The notes under the pieces were generated by a model. The model was not told where the DNA came from and searched no databases. It saw nothing but the letters and a program-made list of their open reading frames with translations. The position numbers and the translations under genes are program-made. Below, piece after piece: positions 51,727 to 59,809 of a stretch of DNA of 64,000 nt. The stretch lies in contig NZ_CAKXZS010000024.1 in NCBI RefSeq assembly GCF_935822925.1, positions 285,796 to 349,795 of the forward strand, read 5' to 3'. Within the stretch, counting starts at the first letter, position 1. Every line of letters starts with the position of its first letter. This DNA is from Mesorhizobium ventifaucium. GTDB lineage: Bacteria; Pseudomonadota; Alphaproteobacteria; Rhizobiales; Rhizobiaceae.

Positions 51727-54035
51727 CTATTCGGCTGCCGTCTTCTGCGGCGCGCCCTGCGACGCTTCTCCGCCCTCGTACGGCGAAGGCCGGTCGACGG
51801 CTTCGACCGGTATCTGCTCGTCCCGGCGCTTCGGCCACAGCCTGACAAGCCAGCCCGAAAAATGCTCCATGTAGACAAAGATGACCGGCGTGACGAACAG
51901 CGTCAGCGATTGCGAAGCGACGAGGCCGCCGACCACCGCCACGCCGAGCGGCTGGCGCAGTTCGGCGCTGGCGCCGGTGCCGAGCGCGATCGGGATCGTG
52001 CCCATCAGTGCCGCCAGTGTCGTCATCATGATCGGCCGGAAGCGCATCAGGCAGGCCTTGTGAATGGACTCGAGCGGCGACATCCCCTCGCGCCTGAGTT
52101 CGAGCGCGACGTCGATCATCATGATGCCGTTCTTCTTGACGATGCCGATCAGCATCAGGATGCCGATAACCGCGATCACCGACAGGTCCATCCCCGCAAG
52201 CCGCAATGCAACAAGCGCGCCGAGCACCGCCGACGGCAGTCCGGTCAGGATGGTGAGCGGATGGATGAAGCTCTCGTAGAGGATGCCGAGGACGATGTAG
52301 ATGGTAAGGATCGCGCCGCTGATCAGCAGGCCCTGGTTGGCAAGCGAATCCTGAAAAGTTTTCGCCGTGCCCGAAAAATTGGTCGAGATCGTCGCCGGCA
52401 TGCCGATCTTTTCCTTCAGCACATCGATGTGGCTCACGCTGTCGCCGAGCGCGACGCCCTGCGGCAGATTGTAGGAGATGGTTACCGCCGGAAGCTGGCC
52501 GAGCTGATTGACAGTCAAGGCGCCAGCGGTCCGATCGACGCGGGCAAAGGCGCCGAGCGGCACCAGGCTGCCGCTGGCCGTCCTCACCTTGATCGCCAGC
52601 ATCCTTTCTGGCGACCACTCGATCCTCGGGTCGAGTTCCATGATCACCTCGTAGCAGTCGGCCGAACCGAAGATGGTCGAGACCTGCTCGGTGCCGAAAC
52701 CGCCATAGAGGCTGGAGCGCAATGTATCGGTGTCGACGCCGAGCGTCGCCCCTTGTCGCGGTCGACCACCAGCGACGCCTGCAGGGCGTTGTTCTGCAAA
52801 TCATTGTTGACATCTGTGAAGGCGGCGTGGTCGGCGGCCATCGCGTCGGTGAGCTTCTGCGCCCAGTTGTCCGCCGCGGCGGTGTCGAGGCCCTGCACGA
52901 CGAGCTGGTAGGCGCTGGCCGAAGCGCGCGCGCCGAGCCGCAGATTCTGCACCGGTTGCATGAAGGTTTCGATGCCGGCGACATTGGCCAGCTGTCGCCG
53001 CAGATCCGAAAGCACCTTGTCGATGTCAGGGCGCTGGCTCTTGTCCTTCAACTGCACAAAGAGCTGGCCCTGGTTCAGCGCATTGTTGCCGCTGCCCGCC
53101 GACCAGGCTACATGCGCGACATAGGGCGAACGGGTGAAGACATCGGCCACTTGCCCCTGCAGCTTTACCATGGCGTCGAACGAAATGTCCTGGCGCGCGG
53201 TGGTCGTCACCGAAATCTGGCCGATATCCTCTTGCGGGAAGAAGCCCTTCGGCGAGGTCTGGATCAGCCAGACCGACAGTGCGGCCGTCCCAACGAAGAC
53301 GAGAAAAACCAGAAAACTGTGCCGCAGGCAGAAGGTCAGCAGCCAGTCATAACCCCAGATGAAGGCATTGTGCCTCTGACCTTCACTATGCGCCGCTTCG
53401 CGCTCGGCCTTCACAGACAAAAGCCGCGAGCACAGCATCGGCGTCAGCGTCAGCGACACGAACATCGACGCCAGGATGGCGACCGTCACCACCACCGCGA
53501 ACTCGTTGAAGATGCGGCCGATCACTCCGCCCATCAAAAGCACGGGGATGAACACCGCCACCAGCGAGATCGAGATCGAGATGATGGTAAAGCCGATTTC
53601 GCGCGCGCCCTTCAGCGCCGCGTCCAAGGCCGAGAGCCCATCCTCCTCCATGTGGCGAAAAATGTCCTCCAGCATGACGATCGCGTCGTCGACGACAAGG
53701 CCGACAGCCAGAGTCAGGCCCATCAGTGAGATGTTGTCGATTGAAAAGCCGAACAGAAACATGGCGCCGAGCGTAGCGACGAGCGAGATCGGCACCGCCA
53801 CCGCCGGGATGATCGTCGCCGTTGCCCGGCGCAGGAACAGGAAGATCACCATCACCACCAGAGCGATGGTCAGCAGCAGCGTGAACTGCACGTCGTCGAC
53901 CGCCTCACGGATCGACGTCGAGCGGTCGTTGAGCAACTGGATGCTGGCCGCCGCCGGCATTTGATCCTGGAAGGACGGCAGCATTGCCTTGACGCGGTCG
54001 ACGACGTCGACGGTGTTGGCATCGGGCTGGCGGTC
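51727..54035 (-). pseudogene. Decayed RND efflux pump gene (MdtB/MdtC-like)
   Basis: The coding similarity starts abruptly near 54035 (QPDANTVDVVDRVKAMLP), so roughly the first 285 residues of an about 1030-residue inner-membrane pump are missing. A stop codon lies in frame at 54057-54059. A second lesion is a frameshift at the GGGG run (plus-strand 52749-52752): adding one G restores VVDRDKGATLGVDTDTL and joins the two open halves (to 52722 and from there to 51727). RND motifs are still clear, for example GLTLAVGLVVDDAIVMLEDI and MLIGIVKKNGIMMIDVAL. No adaptor gene is adjacent. Confidence 0.85.
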
Positions 54036-54187
54036 CGACGCGCCGTCGTGCGGTGGTCATGTCTTGGCATAACTCGCAGCCTCGTGCCGCGGGTTTCACC
54101 AGAATAGATAGAAGGCGCCGAAGGCGGAAAAGGGCCAAAAACCCCGGATTACGCAGATTTAATGTGCAGTACACAATAAAGCGGCAG

Positions 54188-54784
54188 CTACCCCAGCATC
54201 GGCCACAGCGTCGCCGCCAACAGCACGCCCATGGCGATGTTGAACCATTTCAGCCGCAGCGGATCCGAGAGAAAACCGCGCAGCGCCGTGCCGAAACCTG
54301 CCCACACAGAAACACTCGGCAGGTTGACGACGGTGAAGGCTATCGAAACCAGCGCCACCGACAGATACGGATGCTCCGGAACGGCGTAGACGGCCATGGC
54401 GGTGATCGCCATCACCCACGCCTTGGGATTGACCCACTGGAACGCTGCCGCATCGGTGAAGCGCATCGGTTGCGCCTTGGTCTCGCCCTTGCTGCTGAGC
54501 GAACGCGACATGGCGATCTTCCAGGCGAGATAGAGCAGATAGACGCCGCCAGCGATCTTCAATGCGGTGTGGAGAACCGGAAACGCAGTCAGCACCGCGC
54601 CAAGACCGAAGCCGACGGCAAGCAACAGCACGAGGAAGCCGATGCTGATGCCCAGCACGTGCGGAATGGTTTTGGCAAAACCGAAATTCACGCCGGAAGC
54701 CAGAAGCATGAAGTTGTTCGGACCCGGCGTGATCGAAGTCACGACGGCATAGACCAGCAGGGCAAGGAATGCATCGAGGGTCAT
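54188..54784 (-). CDS. LysE/RhtB family amino acid exporter
   Basis: A 198-residue inner-membrane transporter with six hydrophobic segments and the family start motif SITPGPNNFMLLASGVNFGF. WVNPKAWVMAITAMAVY is the conserved central segment. Relatives export amino acids such as threonine, homoserine or lysine; the substrate here is unknown. It lies downstream of the ilvBH region on the same strand, 146 nt after ilvH. Confidence 0.9.
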   Translation of the reverse strand: MTLDAFLALLVYAVVTSITPGPNNFMLLASGVNFGFAKTIPHVLGISIGFLVLLLAVGFGLGAVLTAFPVLHTALKIAGGVYLLYLAWKIAMSRSLSSKGETKAQPMRFTDAAAFQWVNPKAWVMAITAMAVYAVPEHPYLSVALVSIAFTVVNLPSVSVWAGFGTALRGFLSDPLRLKWFNIAMGVLLAATLWPMLG

Positions 54785-54930
54785 GGTTTCCTCCCAAGCA
54801 GGTCAGCAATATTGTCTTTTTAGTTCCGGCGCACAAAGGCCGCCCCACGTCGGCAGCCGGGCCAGAGGATCAGCACCAAAAGCAACAAACAGGCGGCGAC
54901 AGAGCGTTGCAGCCATAGCGTCGGACGGTT

Positions 54931-55503
54931 TTACATCCCTTGCGGGCCGCGATTCATCGCCGCCACGCCGGTGCGGCAGATCTCGACCAGGCCAAGCGGC
55001 TTCATGATGGCGATGAACTGGTCGATCTTGGAGCCCTTGCCGGTGATCTCGAAAATGAAATGCTCGGTGTTGGCGTCGATGACACTGGCGCGGAAGGCAT
55101 CGGCCAGCCTCAGCGCCTCGACGCGGCCCTCGCCGGTGCCGGCCACTTTCACCAGCGCCAGTTCCCGCTCCAGCGGCCGTTCCTGGCCGAGCTCGTGCGA
55201 GCGCACGGTGAGATCGACGACACGGTGTACCGGCACGATGCGCTCGAGCTGGTGCTTGATCTGCTCCAGCACATGCGGCGTGCCGCGCGTCACGATGGTG
55301 ATGCGCGACAGATGCTTCTCGTGCTCGGTTTCGGAAACGGTCAGGCTCTCGATATTGTAGCCGCGTCCGGAAAACAGGCCGATGACCCGGGCAAGCACGC
55401 CCGGCTCATTGTCGACCAGCACGGAAAGCGTGTGAGTCTCCGGCTTTTCAGTTTCCTTGGCGATGAAGTAGGCCGAGCCGGTCGGTTGAAGCTGTGCGTT
55501 CAT
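54931..55503 (-). CDS. ilvH: Acetolactate synthase small (regulatory) subunit
   Basis: This regulatory subunit confers valine feedback inhibition on acetolactate synthase. The 190-residue product begins with an ACT domain (HTLSVLVDNEPGVLARVIGL, then FSGRGYNIESLTVSETEHEK) and ends with the ALS_ss C-terminal domain. It follows ilvB by 90 nt and is controlled with it by the upstream attenuator. Confidence 0.95.
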   Translation of the reverse strand: MNAQLQPTGSAYFIAKETEKPETHTLSVLVDNEPGVLARVIGLFSGRGYNIESLTVSETEHEKHLSRITIVTRGTPHVLEQIKHQLERIVPVHRVVDLTVRSHELGQERPLERELALVKVAGTGEGRVEALRLADAFRASVIDANTEHFIFEITGKGSKIDQFIAIMKPLGLVEICRTGVAAMNRGPQGM

Positions 55504-55593
55504 GACATGAATCTCGATTTCAAACTTTTGAACTGTTTTTCTGTTTCCACACGGCTTCTTCCGACAGCCCTGCCTCGGCTCGGGCGTTAGGCG

Positions 55594-57375
55594 TTACACC
55601 AGTTCCCTGCCCTTGGCGTCGATGGCGTTGGCCACCGCCTCGTCGGTCGCCTCGTCCGGCAGAAGCATCTCGTTATGCGCCTTGCCCGACGGGATCATCG
55701 GGAAGCAGTTGGCAAGTGTGGCGACCCGACAGTCGAAGATGACCGGCTTTTTCACCGAGATCATCTCCCTGATCGCGTCGTCCAGCTCGTCCGGTTTCTC
55801 GCAGCGGATGCCGTGGCCGCCATAGGCTTCGGCAAGCTTGACGAAATCCGGCATCGCTTCGGTGTAGGAATGCGACAGCCGGTTGCCGTGCAGAAGCTGC
55901 TGCCACTGCCGCACCATGCCCATATACTGGTTGTTGAGGATGAAGATCTTGATCGGCGCCTCGTGCTGCACCGCGGCACTCATCTCCTGCATCGTCATCT
56001 GCACCGAGGCGTCGCCAGCAATGTCGATGACCAGCGCATCCGGGTGCGCGATCTGCACGCCGAGCGCCGCCGGCAGGCCGTAGCCCATCGTGCCGAGCCC
56101 GCCGGAGGTCATCCAGCGGTTCGGCTTCTCGAAATGATAGTGCTGTGCCGCCCACATCTGGTGCTGGCCGACCTCGGTGGTGATGTAGGTGTCCATGTCC
56201 TTGGTCAGCGCATAGAGCCGCTGGACGGCATATTGCGGCATGATCACGTCGTGGTTCATCTTGTAGGCGAGCGAATCCCGCGCCCGCCATTTCGCGATCT
56301 GCTCCCACCATGGATGCAGCGCCTTCTTGTCGGCCCTGGCGGTCGCCCGCCACAGCCGCACCAGATCCTCCAGCACCCGGCCGACATCGCCGATAATGGG
56401 CACATCGGTGTGGACGTTCTTGTTGATCGACGACGGATCGATGTCGATATGGATTTTTTTCGAGTTCGGCGAGAACGCGGTGAGCCGGCCGGTGATGCGG
56501 TCGTCGAAGCGCGCGCCGATGCAGACCATGACGTCGCAATCATGCATCGCCATGTTGGCTTCATAGGTGCCGTGCATGCCGAGCATGCCCATCCAGTTCT
56601 TGCCCGATGCCGGATAGGCGCCAAGCCCCATCAGCGTCGAGGTGATCGGAAAGCCGGTCAGATCGACCAGTTCGCGCAGCAAATGGCTGGCTTCCGGGCC
56701 GGAATTGATGACACCGCCGCCCGTATAGAGGATCGGCCTTTTCGCGTTGGCCATCAGCTCGACCGCGGCCTTGATCTTTTCCAGGTCACCCTGGACCTTG
56801 GGCTGATAGCTCGTGCGCGGCGCCGTCTGCGGCGGCACATAGATGCCCTTGGCGAACTGCACGTCCTTCGGGATATCGACGACGACCGGACCGGGGCGTC
56901 CTGTCGTCGCGACGTGAAAGGCCTCGTGGATGATCGCCGCGAGCTCGTTGACGTCCTTTACCAGCCAATTGTGCTTGGTGCAGGGTCGCGTGATGCCGAT
57001 CGTGTCGCACTCCTGAAACGCATCTGAGCCGATCAGCGAGGTCGGGACCTGACCGGTCAGGCAGACCAGCGGGATCGAATCCATCAGCGCATCCTGCAGC
57101 GGCGTCACCGCGTTGGTGGCGCCCGGCCCCGATGTCACCAGCATGACGCCGGCCTTGCCGGTCGAGCGAGCATAGCCCTCCGCCGCATGACCGGCGCCCT
57201 GCTCGTGACGGACGAGGATGTGCTCGACCTCGTCCTGTTGGAAGATTTCATCATAGATCGGGAGAACCGCGCCGCCCGGATAGCCGAAAACATGCTTGAC
57301 GCCGTTGTCCTTCAACGCTTGCACCACCATTTCGGCACCGGTCATTTCGCGCCGTTCGTTCTGTCCACTGCTCAT
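55594..57375 (-). CDS. ilvB: Acetolactate synthase large subunit
   Basis: This thiamine-diphosphate enzyme catalyses the first common step of branched-chain amino acid synthesis. The ATG at 57375 (MSSGQNERREMTGAEMVVQA) gives 593 residues; the frame is open 63 nt further up and another ATG lies 30 nt down. HVFGYPGGAVLPIYDEIFQ contains the catalytic glutamate region, and the ThDP-binding motif runs from GDASVQMTMQEMSAAV to LNNQYMGMV. FAD-binding central-domain blocks are present. The 5' leader carries an attenuator. Confidence 0.95.
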   Translation of the reverse strand: MSSGQNERREMTGAEMVVQALKDNGVKHVFGYPGGAVLPIYDEIFQQDEVEHILVRHEQGAGHAAEGYARSTGKAGVMLVTSGPGATNAVTPLQDALMDSIPLVCLTGQVPTSLIGSDAFQECDTIGITRPCTKHNWLVKDVNELAAIIHEAFHVATTGRPGPVVVDIPKDVQFAKGIYVPPQTAPRTSYQPKVQGDLEKIKAAVELMANAKRPILYTGGGVINSGPEASHLLRELVDLTGFPITSTLMGLGAYPASGKNWMGMLGMHGTYEANMAMHDCDVMVCIGARFDDRITGRLTAFSPNSKKIHIDIDPSSINKNVHTDVPIIGDVGRVLEDLVRLWRATARADKKALHPWWEQIAKWRARDSLAYKMNHDVIMPQYAVQRLYALTKDMDTYITTEVGQHQMWAAQHYHFEKPNRWMTSGGLGTMGYGLPAALGVQIAHPDALVIDIAGDASVQMTMQEMSAAVQHEAPIKIFILNNQYMGMVRQWQQLLHGNRLSHSYTEAMPDFVKLAEAYGGHGIRCEKPDELDDAIREMISVKKPVIFDCRVATLANCFPMIPSGKAHNEMLLPDEATDEAVANAIDAKGRELV

Positions 57376-57436
57376 CGGTCTGGTCCCGTACTGTCCGCCA
57401 TCGGGCGATTGCTGGTCGTTTAGTCGTGTTTCGGGC

Positions 57437-57460
57437 AATAAAAAAGGCCCCGAGGGAGCC
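57437..57460 (-). terminator. Intrinsic terminator of the ilvB attenuator
   Basis: On the minus strand the stem GGCTCC/GGGGCC (loop CTC) is followed by TTTTTTATT. It lies 33 nt after the leader-peptide stop and about 60 nt before the ilvB start, where an attenuation terminator is expected. Confidence 0.85.
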
Positions 57461-57493
57461 TGTGTCTGCGCATGGGAGGTTCTCGCCCGGCGG

Positions 57494-57547
57494 TTACACC
57501 GCCTTGCCCACGCGCTTTCCTACTACGAGAATGAGTGCCGTTTTCAT
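57494..57547 (-). CDS. ilvB leader peptide (17 residues)
   Basis: The ORF encodes MKTALILVVGKRVGKAV. Five consecutive codons are Leu-Ile-Leu-Val-Val, and two more are Val. These are the end products of the pathway, as expected for ribosome-mediated attenuation. The stop codon is inside a hairpin (GGCGGT/ACCGCC, 57489-57503) and is followed by the intrinsic terminator at 57460-57437. The predicted transcription start is only a few bases before the ATG, so the leader is nearly leaderless and has no Shine-Dalgarno site. Confidence 0.85.
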   Translation of the reverse strand: MKTALILVVGKRVGKAV

Positions 57548-57556
57548 GGTGGCGGA

Positions 57557-57585
57557 CAATAGAATTGGTTTTGCGCCGCTGTCAA
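57557..57585 (-). promoter_or_regulatory. ilvB promoter
   Basis: On the minus strand TTGACA (57585-57580), a 17-base spacer and CTATTG (57562-57557) form a good housekeeping promoter. The expected start is near 57550, directly before the leader-peptide ATG at 57547. Confidence 0.72.
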
Positions 57586-57862
57586 CGGCGAATATGAAAG
57601 ACGCCAAAAGGCTTTGAACCCGGCCAACTCAGACGCGCCGGTTGTCCATCATCGCGTCGAGCAGCTATTTCCGCCACAAGACACCGCTGCGGTTCGATCG
57701 CCGGCAGTACAAAGGTCCGCAGTCATCCCGATAAGCCATTGAAACGCGCCAAACTATTTGACGACGTGACGCGGCGCACAGTTTGCCGCGATACTCCGGA
57801 CAACCGGGCCGGGAGGGTCCGGCAAGCCGCGATGACGACCAGCACTTCACGGGAGGAATTTG
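57586..57862. other. Divergent region between ilvB leader and monooxygenase gene
   Basis: No supported gene. The only clear element is the ribosome binding site GGGAGGA at 57851-57857 for the monooxygenase gene. One open frame crosses into that gene in another register and is judged spurious. Confidence 0.45.
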
Positions 57863-59665
57863 ATGCTCGACAAGGCCCCAGCCAAGAAACTATCCGACGT
57901 GCTCGACCAATTCAGCGCAACGCTCGCCGCCGGCGACATCGACAAGGCGGTCGGGTGCTTTCAGGAAGACTGCTACTGGCGCGATCTGGTGACCTTCACC
58001 TGGAACATCAAGACCATGGAAGGTCGCGACCAGGTGCGCGATATGCTGATGAGCCAGTTGGCGAAGATAAAGCCATCGAACTGGGCGCTTGCGAAAGGCG
58101 AACACGCCACAGAGAGCGACGGGCTGCTCGAAAGTTGGATCAGTTTTGAAACGGAGGTTGCGCGCGGCTTTGGCCATATCAGGCTGAAGAACGGCAAGAT
58201 ATGGACGCTGCTCACCGCCATGGTCGAGCTGAAGGGCCATGAGGAACCCGCCGGCTTCGCCCGGCCGTTGGGCGCCAAGCACGGTCACGGCAAAAACCGG
58301 CCGACCTGGAAGGAGGAGCGAGAGAAGGAGGCGACCGAACTCGGCTTTATCAGTCAGCCCAACACGCTGATCATCGGCGGCGGCCAAGGCGGCATCGCGC
58401 TCGGTGCCCGGCTGAGGCAGCTCGGCGTGCCGACCATCATCGTCGAGAAGAACGAGCGTGCCGACGATTCATGGCGCAAGCGTTACAAGTCGCTCTGTCT
58501 GCACGATCCGGTCTGGTACGACCATCTACCCTATATCGATTTTCCGAAGAACTGGCCGGTCTTCTCGCCCAAGGACAAGATCGGCGACTGGCTGGAAATG
58601 TACACCAAGGTCATGGAGCTGAACTATTGGTCCTCCACGCAGGCCAAGAGCGCCACCTATGACGATCAGAAGAAGGAATGGACGGTCGTCGTCCATCGCG
58701 ACGGCAAGGACATCACGCTGAAGCCGAAGCAGCTGGTGCTGGCCACCGGCATGTCGGGCCGGCCCAACATCCCACAGTTCAAAGGCATGGAGAATTTCAA
58801 GGGCGATCAGCACCATTCCTCGAAACATCCCGGTCCAGACAGCTACGTTGGCAAGAAAGCCGTCGTCATTGGGTCGAACAATTCCGCGCATGATATCTGC
58901 GCCGCACTCTGGGAAGCTGGCGTCGACGTCACCATGGTGCAGCGCTCGACCACGCACATCGTCAAATCCGACACGCTGATGGATATCGGGCTCGGAGCCC
59001 TCTATTCGGAGCAGGCCGTGCAAAACGGCATGACCACGGCCAAGGCCGATCTCATCTTCGCCTCGCTGCCCTACAAGATCCTGCACGAATTCCAGATTCC
59101 GCTCTACGAGAAGATGAAGGAGCGTGATGCCGCCTTCTACGAGGGCCTGGGAAGAGCCGGCTTCATGCTCGACTGGGGTGACGACGGCTCCGGCCTGTTC
59201 ATGAAGTACCTCAGGCGCGGTTCCGGCTACTATATCGATATCGGCGCCTCCCAGCTGATCATCGACGGCGCCATCAAGCTGAACAGCGGCGTCGACGTGA
59301 CCGAGATCAAGGAACATTCGGTGCTGCTTAGCGACGGCACCGAGCTGCCGGCCGATGTCGTCGTCTATGCCACCGGCTACGGTTCAATGAACGGCTGGGC
59401 GGCGGAGCTGATCTCGAAAGAGGTCGCCGACAAAGTCGGGAAGTGCTGGGGCCTCGGCTCGAACACCACCAAGGATCCCGGTCCTTGGGAAGGCGAACAG
59501 CGCAACATGTGGAAGCCGACGCAACAGGAAGCGCTCTGGTTCCACGGCGGCAATCTGCACCAGTCACGCCACTATTCGCAGTTCCTGTCGCTGCAGTTGA
59601 AAGCTCGGCACGAAGGCATAGCGACGCCGGTCTACGGGCTGCAGCAGGTCCATCACACAGGATAG
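57863..59665 (+). CDS. Flavin-containing monooxygenase with N-terminal NTF2/SnoaL-like domain
   Basis: A 600-residue two-part protein. Residues 1-125 resemble a SnoaL/NTF2-like cone (DVLDQFSATLAAGDIDKAVG; EDCYWRDLVTFTWNIKTMEG). Residues 165-600 are an FMO/YUCCA-like oxygenase. Its FAD motif is GGGQGG (172-177), ATGMSGRP lies at 294-301, and the NADPH motif is GSNNSAHD (337-344). FKGDQHHSSKHP resembles the FMO identifying sequence, and YATGYGSMNGW is the late ATG motif. The ATG at 57863 follows GGGAGGA. The substrate is unknown. Confidence 0.9.
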   Translation: MLDKAPAKKLSDVLDQFSATLAAGDIDKAVGCFQEDCYWRDLVTFTWNIKTMEGRDQVRDMLMSQLAKIKPSNWALAKGEHATESDGLLESWISFETEVARGFGHIRLKNGKIWTLLTAMVELKGHEEPAGFARPLGAKHGHGKNRPTWKEEREKEATELGFISQPNTLIIGGGQGGIALGARLRQLGVPTIIVEKNERADDSWRKRYKSLCLHDPVWYDHLPYIDFPKNWPVFSPKDKIGDWLEMYTKVMELNYWSSTQAKSATYDDQKKEWTVVVHRDGKDITLKPKQLVLATGMSGRPNIPQFKGMENFKGDQHHSSKHPGPDSYVGKKAVVIGSNNSAHDICAALWEAGVDVTMVQRSTTHIVKSDTLMDIGLGALYSEQAVQNGMTTAKADLIFASLPYKILHEFQIPLYEKMKERDAAFYEGLGRAGFMLDWGDDGSGLFMKYLRRGSGYYIDIGASQLIIDGAIKLNSGVDVTEIKEHSVLLSDGTELPADVVVYATGYGSMNGWAAELISKEVADKVGKCWGLGSNTTKDPGPWEGEQRNMWKPTQQEALWFHGGNLHQSRHYSQFLSLQLKARHEGIATPVYGLQQVHHTG

Positions 59666-59809
59666 AGATTCGAGGCTGTCGCCGGGACTGGCCGATACCG
59701 GTCGGTTCAATTTTCGCGACCGGCTTAATGGTCCCTACACCATCCGACCTCACCCCACCTTAACCCCGTCGGCGTAAGGTCGATCCCCTGGGGAAAATGG
59801 AAAAGGGAA

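Noticed and set aside
52740..52760. Programmed frameshift in the RND gene
   Set aside because: The shift is at a plain G run with no slippery heptamer or stimulatory structure that I could see, and the gene also lacks its first quarter, so decay is simpler.
57739..58149. ORF crossing the start of the monooxygenase gene
   Set aside because: It is in a different frame from a clear FMO gene with a good ribosome binding site, and its product is Arg-rich with no similarity.
59698..59723. Hairpin CCGGTCG...CGACCGG as terminator of the monooxygenase gene
   Set aside because: The stem is short and no T run follows; it was too weak to list.
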